This document shows positions 1-6,136 of a stretch of 7,282 nt of DNA, piece by piece (positions within the stretch are counted from its first letter, which is position 1; each line of letters starts with the position of its first letter). This stretch comes from Nitrospirota bacterium (lineage in GTDB: Bacteria; Nitrospirota; Thermodesulfovibrionia; Thermodesulfovibrionales; Dissulfurispiraceae), in NCBI GenBank assembly GCA_013349595.1, contig DUZI01000093.1:1-7282 (forward strand), written 5' to 3'. The notes under the pieces are model-generated. The model made no database searches. It was not told the origin of the DNA and saw only the letters and a program-made list of their open reading frames with translations. The translations under genes were made by a program, and so were the position numbers.

Positions 1-105
1 AACTTTTTTTTATAAGGTGTCGTATAAAAATCCTTCACCAGCCCTTCCTATCTTACTTGCTGATTTTACTAAGCTTTTTAGTTCTATCGCCGATTTTGGG
101 TAATA
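1..105 (-). repeat. Left inverted-repeat copy flanking the acetyltransferase-like gene
   Basis: The reverse complement of this stretch matches the plus strand at about 1153-1245. A 26-bp block at 8-33 is a perfect inverted match to 1213-1238. Two further blocks are conserved: 38-48 matches 1198-1208 perfectly, and 80-97 matches 1158-1175 with one mismatch. Between the blocks the copies differ by a 1-bp and a net 8-bp indel. The copy points outward from the gene at 163-1110. Its outer boundary is at the window edge, so a target-site duplication cannot be tested. The family is not recognised. Confidence 0.85.
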
Positions 106-174
106 ATCAACTGATTGATTTATTAGGAGAGTTAAAATATAATATGTTTTTTTTAAAATAAAATGAAAGACGAA
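10..174 (-). pseudogene. Possible 3' end of an unidentified gene, inside the left repeat copy
   Basis: On the minus strand this frame is open for about 54 codons and ends in TAA at 12-10. The tail reads YYPKSAIELKSLVKSASKIG followed by RAGEGFLYDTL. No start is visible, because the frame is closed just upstream by a stop at 177-175, inside the acetyltransferase-like gene. Only the part from the PKSAIEL region to the stop is shared with the other copies. The KSAIEL and GRAGEGFLYDTL blocks recur in the copy at 1153-1245 with only synonymous third-position changes, which argues that this was protein-coding DNA. I do not recognise the family. It is most likely a gene-end fragment duplicated and stranded here; a noncoding repeat that is open by chance is the alternative. 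Confidence 0.35.
115..143 (+). promoter_or_regulatory. Sigma-70-type promoter for the acetyltransferase-like gene
   Basis: TTGATT at 115-120 and TATAAT at 138-143 are separated by exactly 17 bp. Transcription would begin near 150, leaving only about 13 nt before the ATG at 163. The promoter lies just inside the left repeat copy, so the gene appears to carry its own promoter within the repeat-bounded segment. AT-rich DNA produces chance -10 boxes, but the spacing and both hexamers fit well. Confidence 0.55.
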
Positions 175-1110
175 CTAATTAAAAGAAGATTTTTAGAAGA
201 TGATACACCCTCAATAGTCAATCTTTTCAATGAGGTTTTTAGTGAAAAGGCATCTATTGATTGGTTTAAGTGGAAATATCTTTCATCTCCTTGGGGTAGT
301 GTTGGTTATGTAGCCATATATAAAGGAAAAATAGTTTGTTTTTATGGAGGTTTGAGGCAGTGTTTTTATTTAGAGGGTCAAGTATTGTGGGCTTATCAAG
401 TATGTGATGTTATGACACAGCAAGATTTTAGAGGTAAGATATTTAGCAAAACCCCCATTGTTACAATGCTTGGTGAGATGTTCTATAAAGAAAATGACAT
501 GGACTTTGCATATGGTTTTCCGTCAATTCGTCATGCAAGATTACAAGCCTTAAGGCTTGGTGGTGAGGGATATCGTCTTGTATCACAATTTACAAAACAG
601 ATTGTCTCTTCAAATTCTAATCTCTCGGGTATTAACGAGGGTTGGCAAAATTTTAAAAGCAGCAATATCAATAACCTACTTAATAGATTTGATAAAAACA
701 GATTCAAATTTTACAAAAACAGTGATTACCTAAAATGGAGATACTTTAGTCATCCATTAAAGCAGTACAGCTTTATTTTATTCAAAGGTTTGATAAGAAA
801 TAAAGGATTTGCCATATATACAGTAAAAGATGATTATGCTAATTTAGTAGAATTTAAGGCAAAAGATTTAGAATATGCAGAAAATTTTTTAAATAAATTA
901 GAATCTTATCTAATCAAGACAAATATAAAAGGCATAAATATTTGGTGTCATCAAAATTCAAGTTACAAAGATTTATTAATCAAACTTGGCTATAATGGTA
1001 ATACTCATATACCTATTGCATTTAAGAAAGTAAAGGAGAGTTTGAAACTTGAAAGTGATTTTTTCTATGACAATTTCTTTTATTCAATGGGTGATTATGA
1101 TGCCTCTTAA
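163..1110 (+). CDS. GNAT-type N-acetyltransferase-like protein
   Basis: The 315-residue protein is probably a cytoplasmic acyl-CoA-dependent acyltransferase of unknown substrate. The N-terminal half resembles the Acetyltransf_9/Eis-like GNAT group. It has WFKWKYLSSPWG at about 34-45, a GK-IV-FYGGL strand at 55-64, and DVMTQQDFRGKIF at 82-94 in the place of the acetyl-CoA-binding loop. A second GNAT-like half starts near YLKWRYFSHP (189-198), and the protein ends in a FFYSMGDYD tail. Such tandem-GNAT proteins are often seen near surface-polysaccharide genes, but none is visible here. The ATG has no Shine-Dalgarno sequence directly before it. A GGAGAG at 126-131 instead suits a five-codon mini-ORF (144-161) that stops one base before this ATG. 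An in-frame stop at 154-156 rules out an upstream start. The gene is bracketed by inverted repeats, which suggests it moved as a cassette. The fold is fairly secure; the substrate is not. Confidence 0.75.
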   Translation: MKDELIKRRFLEDDTPSIVNLFNEVFSEKASIDWFKWKYLSSPWGSVGYVAIYKGKIVCFYGGLRQCFYLEGQVLWAYQVCDVMTQQDFRGKIFSKTPIVTMLGEMFYKENDMDFAYGFPSIRHARLQALRLGGEGYRLVSQFTKQIVSSNSNLSGINEGWQNFKSSNINNLLNRFDKNRFKFYKNSDYLKWRYFSHPLKQYSFILFKGLIRNKGFAIYTVKDDYANLVEFKAKDLEYAENFLNKLESYLIKTNIKGINIWCHQNSSYKDLLIKLGYNGNTHIPIAFKKVKESLKLESDFFYDNFFYSMGDYDAS

Positions 1111-1152
1111 TTTTGGAAACCTATGAACTATCTTTTGCAATGGCAGAGGTAA

Positions 1153-1245
1153 GGCACAAAATCAGCGATAGAACTGAGAACTTAACAAAATCAAGTAGGA
1201 AGGGCTGGAGAGGGATTTTTATACGACACCTTATAAAAGAAATCT
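1153..1245 (+). repeat. Right inverted-repeat copy with a decayed gene-end reading frame
   Basis: This is the inverted partner of the repeat at 1-105, also facing outward from the acetyltransferase-like gene. In the same frame as the left copy it reads TKSAIELRT, then a stop at 1183-1185, then QNQVGRAGEGFLYDTL and a TAA at 1234-1236. A 1-bp deletion and a net 8-bp deletion cancel to restore the frame, but the first brings in the stop, so this copy is broken. Similarity fades a few bases past the final stop. The 304-bp gap between 1110 and 1415 contains this copy, the third copy at 1309-1346 and a promoter. I see no real gene in it. Confidence 0.85.
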
Positions 1246-1308
1246 TGAGAAACTTTAGCAAAAGGCATTGCATTATAAAGAATAGAGCAAGATTAAAATG
1301 AAATCGGA

Positions 1309-1346
1309 TTATAAAAACCTTCCTATCGCTATTTTTGGGTTATTAC
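1309..1346 (-). repeat. Third, internally deleted copy of the flanking repeat
   Basis: In the same orientation as the left copy, this short stretch joins the two ends of the repeat. Bases 1310-1320 resemble 23-33, and 1321-1346 resemble 82-107, including the TTTTGGGT stretch. The middle of the unit is missing. A short similarity in the left copy, CTTCCTATC (44-52) against GTTCTATC (81-88), could have guided the deletion. Read on the minus strand in the same frame it gives PKIAIGRFL and then TAA, so the deletion kept the frame. The match is short and AT-rich, so the call is less certain than for the two longer copies. Confidence 0.5.
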
Positions 1347-1364
1347 ATTTGTGTATTATAGTTA

Positions 1365-1373
1365 TGTTATAAT
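1365..1373 (+). promoter_or_regulatory. Extended -10 promoter for the REC-PilZ operon
   Basis: TGTTATAAT is an extended -10 element (TG, one base, then TATAAT). The best -35 candidate is TTACAT at 1343-1348, with a long 19-bp spacer, as tolerated with an extended -10. Transcription would begin near 1380, giving a leader of about 35 nt before the GTG start at 1415. Confidence 0.5.
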
Positions 1374-1414
1374 TTAATTTTTTAAAATATTTTAATAAGG
1401 TGGTATAGGCAAGG

Positions 1415-2185
1415 GTGATTGAGAGAACAATTTTTCTCATAGTAGATGACTCCACAACAGTTAGAAAATTAGTTCGCAAGACTATTGAAACAAAGATTGG
1501 ATCTAATAATATCTATGAAGCTTCCAATGGAGTTGAAGCACTTGAATTAATAAAAGAGAAACCAATAGACATAATAATTTCTGATTGGGATATGCCTCAG
1601 ATGACGGGAGATGAATTTTTATATGAAATAAAAAATAATCCCAAGACAAAGCATATACCTTTTATAATGATGACAACCCATGGGGAGAAGGATTTCATAA
1701 TAACCGCAATCCAATTAGGCGTAAGTCATTATATTGTCAAACCCTTTACACCCCAAGAATTGGAAGATGTATTAAGAAAATCTTGGAATAGTGCCACAAA
1801 AAGAAATGCCCCAAGATTTGCCTCACTACCTCCTCATGCAGGAATTCTTAGAATAAACGACAAACTGCAACTACCTGCCTCAGTAGTAAATATTAGTAGG
1901 ACTGGCGTGTTATTTAGGGTAAAATATCATACAGAAATTCATCTTTTCGGTATATATAATCTATACTTAAAGATAGAAAAAACATCACAGAAAGATTATT
2001 GGATAATTGGACCCCTAAATGGTAAGGTAGTCAGACTTGAAAGGGATGAATCTTCAGATGATAATATTGCATTAATAGCCATGTTTTTTGACCCCAAAAA
2101 TATAAATAAAGAAACAGAAAAGAGCCTTCTTTCCTTTCTGAAATGGCTAAATTTAAGAACACCTGATTTTATCCCAGCGGAGTGA
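1415..2185 (+). CDS. Response regulator with REC and PilZ (c-di-GMP-binding) domains
   Basis: The 256-residue cytoplasmic protein combines a phosphorylation receiver with a cyclic-di-GMP receptor. The REC domain (about 5-122) has every expected residue: the acidic pair D11-D12, phosphoacceptor D57 in ISDWDMP, T87, and K109 followed by a cis-proline-type P110. The PilZ domain (about 130-245) shows the RxxxR motif as R130 and R134, and the NxSxxG motif as N159-S161-G164. In this family those residues bind c-di-GMP, so the protein should read both phosphorylation and the second messenger. No DNA-binding or enzymatic domain is present, so the output is probably protein-protein, for example on motility or secretion, which is inference. 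It starts with GTG behind AAGGTGG (1397-1403), and the next gene starts 9 bp after its stop. No histidine kinase gene is visible in the window. Confidence 0.9.
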   Translation: MIERTIFLIVDDSTTVRKLVRKTIETKIGSNNIYEASNGVEALELIKEKPIDIIISDWDMPQMTGDEFLYEIKNNPKTKHIPFIMMTTHGEKDFIITAIQLGVSHYIVKPFTPQELEDVLRKSWNSATKRNAPRFASLPPHAGILRINDKLQLPASVVNISRTGVLFRVKYHTEIHLFGIYNLYLKIEKTSQKDYWIIGPLNGKVVRLERDESSDDNIALIAMFFDPKNINKETEKSLLSFLKWLNLRTPDFIPAE

Positions 2186-2194
2186 GATAACTAA

Positions 2195-3247
2195 TTGGAA
2201 TATATACCTAAATGGATAGCTTGGGAGGTTACAAGAAGGTGTAATTTAAATTGTATCCATTGCAGGTCTTCTTCTGATCTTGAGGCAAAAGGACATCCTG
2301 ATTTCTCAACACAGTCAGCATTTAAAATTATAGATGAAATTCATAGCTATGCTGAGCCTGTAATAGTCTTATCTGGTGGCGAACCACTCTTGCGTCAAGA
2401 CCTCTTTGAAATAGCAAATTATGGAACTAATAAGGGTTTAAGGATGTGTCTTGCAACAAATGGTACACTTATAACAGATGAAATATGTGAGAAGATTAAA
2501 CAATCAGGTATCAAAATAGTATCAATGAGTCTTGATGCTTCAACTGAAAGGCTTCATGATGAATTTCGGAATCAAGAAGGTGCCTTTTCAGGCATAATAA
2601 AGGCTACAAAATTGTTTAAAAAACATAACATAGAATTTATTATAAACTCCTCTTTTACTAAAAGAAATCAAGATGAAATTCCAAAAGTTTATGAGCTTGC
2701 CAAAAAATTGGGTGCAACTGCCTGGTATCTATTTATGATTGTGCCAACTGGTCGCGGAGAGGATATAATTTCAGAGTTAATATCAAAGGAAGATTATGAA
2801 AAAATACTTGATTGGCACTATGAAATGGAGAAAAATGAAAAAGACTTGCTCGTTAGACCTACCTGTGCACCCCATTATTACAGGATTGTTTTACAGAAGG
2901 CAAAGAAAGATGGTGAAAAGTTTGAAAGAAGAACCCTTAAATTCTCAACTGGTGGTTCAAAAGGTTGTCTTGCAGGGCAATTAATATGTCTCATTAATGT
3001 AGATGGCGATGTCTATCCCTGTAGTTATTTTCCAAAGTCCGCTGGGAATATATTTAAAACACCTTTTAAAGAGATTTGGGAGGATTCTCAATTATTTAAA
3101 GAATTAAGAGACTTCAAGACTTATAAAGGCAAATGTGGTATTTGCGAGTATTTAAAGGTTTGTGGTGGTTGTAGGGCAAGGGCTTATGCCCTTTGTGGTG
3201 ATTACTTAGACGAAGAACCATATTGTAGTTATGTCAGAAAAACATAA
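2195..3247 (+). CDS. Radical SAM/SPASM protein, AhbD/NirJ-like heme-synthesis family
   Basis: The 350-residue protein has the radical SAM cluster motif CxxxCxxC (C16, C20, C23) in WEVTRRCNLNCIHCRSS, and GGEP at 61-64 for SAM binding. A C-terminal SPASM domain carries C258, C265, C276, C314, C317, C323, C326, C334 and C344, enough for extra Fe-S clusters. The TCAPHYYRI stretch near 223-231 and the end CGGCRARAYALCGDYL are typical of AhbD, which turns Fe-coproporphyrin III into heme b by oxidative decarboxylation. They also occur in related NirJ and AhbC proteins acting on siroheme-derived tetrapyrroles. I favour AhbD-like but would not assign the substrate. The start is TTG, 9 bp after the response regulator, with a GGAG at 2179-2182 inside that gene's end, suggesting translational coupling. 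hemE follows about 560 bp downstream, supporting a tetrapyrrole role. Confidence 0.8.
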   Translation: MEYIPKWIAWEVTRRCNLNCIHCRSSSDLEAKGHPDFSTQSAFKIIDEIHSYAEPVIVLSGGEPLLRQDLFEIANYGTNKGLRMCLATNGTLITDEICEKIKQSGIKIVSMSLDASTERLHDEFRNQEGAFSGIIKATKLFKKHNIEFIINSSFTKRNQDEIPKVYELAKKLGATAWYLFMIVPTGRGEDIISELISKEDYEKILDWHYEMEKNEKDLLVRPTCAPHYYRIVLQKAKKDGEKFERRTLKFSTGGSKGCLAGQLICLINVDGDVYPCSYFPKSAGNIFKTPFKEIWEDSQLFKELRDFKTYKGKCGICEYLKVCGGCRARAYALCGDYLDEEPYCSYVRKT

Positions 3248-3288
3248 TGGATTAATATATCATTAATTAAATTGAAATAAGTGTCGCT

Positions 3289-3645
3289 GTGAGAAATTTA
3301 CCAATAGGTATACAGTCTTTTTCAGATATTAGAAATAATTATATCTATGTGGACAAGACTATTTATATTTACGATGTTGTGATGTCTGGTAAAGTTTATT
3401 TCCTAAGCAGGCCAAAGAGATTTGGAAAGTCTCTGTTGATTGATACCTTAAAGTGTTTATTGGAAAGTAAAAAGGAACTCTTTGAAAATTTATGGATATA
3501 TGATAAGTGGGATTGGGATAAAAAGTATCCCGTAGTAAAGTTTGATATGGGAAGTTTCATAGGGTTTGAGTTTAGTAAGGGTGAGAAGAATATAGTTTAT
3601 GCAGAATGGGAGAAAACGGCAGTGAGTGAGCCTAAAGTGAGTTAG
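3289..3645 (+). pseudogene. Internally deleted AAA-ATPase/PD-(D/E)XK family gene
   Basis: The 118-residue product starts like the widespread AAA-ATPase-like family with a C-terminal PD-(D/E)XK nuclease domain (DUF1703/PDDEXK_9). LPIGIQSFSDIRNN and YVDKT are followed by the family's phosphate-binding motif LSRPKRFGKSLL at 39-50. Normal members are about 500 or more residues. Here the ATPase N-terminus runs to about residue 89 (VVKFDMGS), then continues directly as FIGFEFSKGEKNIVYAEWE, which resembles the family's last strands. Roughly 400 residues, including the Walker B and nuclease core, therefore appear missing through an in-frame deletion. It starts with GTG without a clear ribosome-binding site; an in-frame stop at 3268-3270 prevents extension. 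It is probably non-functional. The family's role is poorly known, and members are often multicopy and degraded. Confidence 0.75.
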
Positions 3646-3807
3646 TGAATTAGGGAAATAGTAAGAAAATAATAAAGTATTAAAAAACTGGCAAGAAATT
3701 AGGAATGTTGAATTTTATAAATCACCAAGTCACTTTTTAATTTGGTAATGTGAAGGACAATTGCTTATATTTTTTGATTAATTATTATAATTTTAAAAGG
3801 AAAAGAA

Positions 3808-4839
3808 ATGAATGACACTTTTTTGAAAGTTTGTAGGGGTGAAAAAGTTTCATATACACCCATCTGGATTATGAGACAAGCAGGTAGATATTTGCCTGAA
3901 TATCAGGAAATCAGGAAAAGAGTCGACTTTTTAACACTATGTAAAGATCCTGATTTAGCCTCTGAAGTGACAATTCAACCCGTTGAAATACTTGGTGTAG
4001 ATGCTGCTATATTGTTTTCAGATATACTAATACCACTCGAGCCAATGGGAATAGACCTTGAGTTTTCTGAAAAGATTGGCCCTATTATAAACAATCCTGT
4101 AAGAGATAAAGCTTCTTTTGATAATCTTTTATCTTATAACCCTGATGATGAATTAGATTTTGTAAAAAAAACCATAAAAAACCTAAAAAGCAATTTAAAA
4201 GTCCCATTGATTGGATTTTCTGGTGCCCCTTTTACTCTGGCAACTTATTTGATTGAAGGAGGGACTTCAAAAAACTTCATCAATACAAAAAAGCTTATGT
4301 ATGGGGATAGGGTCTTATTTGAAGAAATAATGGCTAAGTTGACTATAATGATTCATGATTATTTGCTAATGCAGATTAAAGCAGGGGTTGATGCTATTCA
4401 AATTTTTGATACTTGGCTCGGCATTGTTTGTCCTGAATATATTTTAAAGTATATTTTGAAATATGTTAATAAACTCATTGATAATATTAAATCTAATTCA
4501 AATGTTCCCATAATCTATTTCCCATTTAATTGCTCATATATACTTAAACAAATCTCAGGAGTATCTGCTGATGTTATAGGTATAGATTGGAGAATATATA
4601 TTGACAATGCCTCTGAATTGATGAATAATCAAAAAACCATTCAAGGTAATCTTGACCCTTGTGTTTTGTTCGCCACAAGAGACATAATAAAGCAAAATGT
4701 AGAAATGGTTTTAAATAGAGGAGTCGCATGCAAGGGACATATTTTCAATCTTGGACATGGCATTTTGCCTGAAACACCCGTTGATAATGTAAAATATTTT
4801 GTTGATATTGTTCATAAATTAAGTCAAAAGGGGGATTAA
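3808..4839 (+). CDS. hemE: Uroporphyrinogen decarboxylase
   Basis: HemE removes four acetate carboxyls from uroporphyrinogen III to give coproporphyrinogen III in the cytoplasm, without a cofactor. The 343-residue length is normal. The signature MRQAGRYLPEYQEIR spans 22-36, with substrate-binding R23 and R27. D72 (FSDIL) is the conserved central aspartate, GFSGAPFTLATYLIEGG holds Y147, and H317 lies in FNLGHGILPETP. The position matching human Ser219, usually Ser in FDSW, is Thr202 here (FDTWLG), a conservative change. The ATG follows AAGGAAA at 3797-3803 with good spacing. The gene heads a same-strand run with purN (7-bp gap), rsmD and coaD. The AhbD-like gene upstream also points to heme metabolism, although the two enzymes usually belong to different heme routes. 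Confidence 0.97.
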   Translation: MNDTFLKVCRGEKVSYTPIWIMRQAGRYLPEYQEIRKRVDFLTLCKDPDLASEVTIQPVEILGVDAAILFSDILIPLEPMGIDLEFSEKIGPIINNPVRDKASFDNLLSYNPDDELDFVKKTIKNLKSNLKVPLIGFSGAPFTLATYLIEGGTSKNFINTKKLMYGDRVLFEEIMAKLTIMIHDYLLMQIKAGVDAIQIFDTWLGIVCPEYILKYILKYVNKLIDNIKSNSNVPIIYFPFNCSYILKQISGVSADVIGIDWRIYIDNASELMNNQKTIQGNLDPCVLFATRDIIKQNVEMVLNRGVACKGHIFNLGHGILPETPVDNVKYFVDIVHKLSQKGD

Positions 4840-4846
4840 TTAAAGC

Positions 4847-5506
4847 ATGATAAACCTTGGAGTTCTAGCATCTGGAAGGGGTAGTAATTTTCAAGCAATT
4901 ATTGATGAAATTGAACAGGGCAAACTAAAGGCATCAATTCGAATATTGATTACAGACAGACCTGATGCCTATGCTATTGAAAGGGCAAAAAAGCATAATA
5001 TCAAACATATCTATATGAATACAAAAGAATTTTCTTCAAAGGATTCTTATTTTGAGGCAATTGCTGAAAACTTGTTCAATGAAAAGGTAGATTTAGTAAT
5101 TTTAGCTGGTTTTATGAGGATTGTTGGGAAACCACTAATTGATGCCTATCCTATGAAGATAATGAATATCCATCCTGCCCTATTACCATCTTTTACTGGT
5201 CTGCACGGACAGAAAAAAGCTTTACAATATGCTGTAAAGATTACAGGTTGCACTGTGCATTTTGTTGATGAAGGTATGGATACAGGTCCTGTAATTATTC
5301 AGTCAGCAGTTTGTGCCTTTCATGATGATACAGAAGAGACTTTATCAAATAGGATATTAAAGATGGAACATAAGATTTATCCTGAAGCAATCAGATTATT
5401 TGAACAGGGAAGGCTTGAAGTTCAAGGGAGGACTGTAATGATAAAAGATATTCCTTCAAGGGATTACGATTATTTAATAAATCCGCCAATACAATTGACT
5501 GATTAG
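4847..5506 (+). CDS. purN: Phosphoribosylglycinamide formyltransferase
   Basis: PurN transfers a formyl group from 10-formyltetrahydrofolate to glycinamide ribonucleotide, the third step of de novo purine synthesis, in the cytoplasm. The 219-residue protein carries the phosphate-binding ASGRGSNFQAII near the N-terminus. Catalytic N107 and H109 lie in MNIHPALLPSF, H120 in GLHG, and D145 in VDEGMDTGPVI, corresponding to E. coli N106, H108, H119 and D144. It begins with ATG 7 bp after hemE, behind a GGGGG run at the end of that gene, which suggests cotranscription. No other purine gene is visible here, so it seems to have been recruited into a mixed housekeeping operon. Confidence 0.97.
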   Translation: MINLGVLASGRGSNFQAIIDEIEQGKLKASIRILITDRPDAYAIERAKKHNIKHIYMNTKEFSSKDSYFEAIAENLFNEKVDLVILAGFMRIVGKPLIDAYPMKIMNIHPALLPSFTGLHGQKKALQYAVKITGCTVHFVDEGMDTGPVIIQSAVCAFHDDTEETLSNRILKMEHKIYPEAIRLFEQGRLEVQGRTVMIKDIPSRDYDYLINPPIQLTD

Positions 5507-5545
5507 GTTAATTTTATGTAAAAGTATGAATAAAATCTAAAGATT

Positions 5546-6136
5546 ATGAGGATTATTGGTGGTGAACAAAAGGGTAGGGTCATAAGATTAAAAAAATCTC
5601 TTATTAACTTTGAGTTAAGGCCTACTTCTCATAAGGTCAGAAAGGCTCTCTTTGATATCATTGGAACAAGAATAATTGATGCGGTTTTCCTTGATTTATT
5701 TTCTGGAACTGGGGCAATTGGGTTTGAAGCCTTCAGCAGAGGTGCTAAAAAGGTTGTATTTGTTGAATCAAAAAGAACATTAATAAATAATATTAATAAA
5801 TTTTCGAAACAAACTGAAATAATTAAAAATATTGAAATTGTGAATGAAGATTGCCTCAAATTTTTAAAGACAACTGATGAATGTTTTGATATAATCTTTG
5901 CTGATCCTCCTTATTATTATGAAAAATATGATGAACTTTTCAGTCTAATTAACAATTTTGAACTTTTAAAAGATAAAGGTCTTTTTGTTATAGAACACTC
6001 TTCAAAAAAGAATATATTTCAAGTGATTAGTAATATGGAATTTATTAAAAGCTATAAATATGGTGATACATCATTAAGTTTCTTTAAAAAAGGAGGCGTC
6101 AAGGTTGAAAACAGCCCTTTATCCTGGAACCTTTGA
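5546..6136 (+). CDS. rsmD: 16S rRNA (guanine(966)-N(2))-methyltransferase RsmD
   Basis: RsmD methylates N2 of G966 in 16S rRNA during 30S subunit assembly, using S-adenosylmethionine. The 196-residue protein opens with MRIIGGEQKGR and RPTSHKVRKALFDII (25-39), both typical. The SAM-binding motif I is DLFSGTGAIGFEA (50-62), and the catalytic motif DPPY is at 120-123. The family usually ends around GDTSLSFF plus one or two residues, as seen at 173-180. The extra 16 residues here run through the Shine-Dalgarno site and first codons of coaD, giving a 32-bp overlap. The ribosome-binding site is weak (TAAAG just upstream), but the N-terminus matches the family, so the ATG is chosen with confidence. 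The rsmD-coaD pairing is common in bacteria and supports both calls. Confidence 0.95.
   Translation: MRIIGGEQKGRVIRLKKSLINFELRPTSHKVRKALFDIIGTRIIDAVFLDLFSGTGAIGFEAFSRGAKKVVFVESKRTLINNINKFSKQTEIIKNIEIVNEDCLKFLKTTDECFDIIFADPPYYYEKYDELFSLINNFELLKDKGLFVIEHSSKKNIFQVISNMEFIKSYKYGDTSLSFFKKGGVKVENSPLSWNL
6091..6096 (+). promoter_or_regulatory. Shine-Dalgarno site deciding the coaD TTG start
   Basis: AGGAGG matches the anti-Shine-Dalgarno sequence fully and sits 8 bp before the TTG at 6105. It lies within the rsmD coding region, and it makes the non-ATG start and the gene overlap convincing. Confidence 0.85.

Noticed and set aside
1113..1301. A 62-codon plus-strand frame starting with TTG right after the acetyltransferase-like gene
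   Set aside because: It crosses the right repeat copy in a different frame from the one conserved between copies, has no ribosome-binding site, and its sequence resembles no family.
2796..2984. Open frame inside the radical SAM gene
   Set aside because: It is an out-of-frame overlap of a well-supported gene, with no independent support.
3721..3751. Imperfect hairpin (ACCAA/TTGGT) between the deleted ATPase gene and hemE, considered as a terminator
   Set aside because: The stem is short and AT-rich and is not followed by a run of T, so it does not look like an intrinsic terminator.
3761..3791. TTGCTT and TATAAT upstream of hemE as a promoter
   Set aside because: The spacer is 19 bp and the implied transcription start would fall on the Shine-Dalgarno site, leaving almost no leader. 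In such AT-rich DNA this may be chance. hemE probably has a promoter in the 3646-3807 gap, but I cannot fix it.
5629..5859. Minus-strand open frame inside rsmD
   Set aside because: It is antisense to conserved RsmD motifs and has no start signal or recognisable product.
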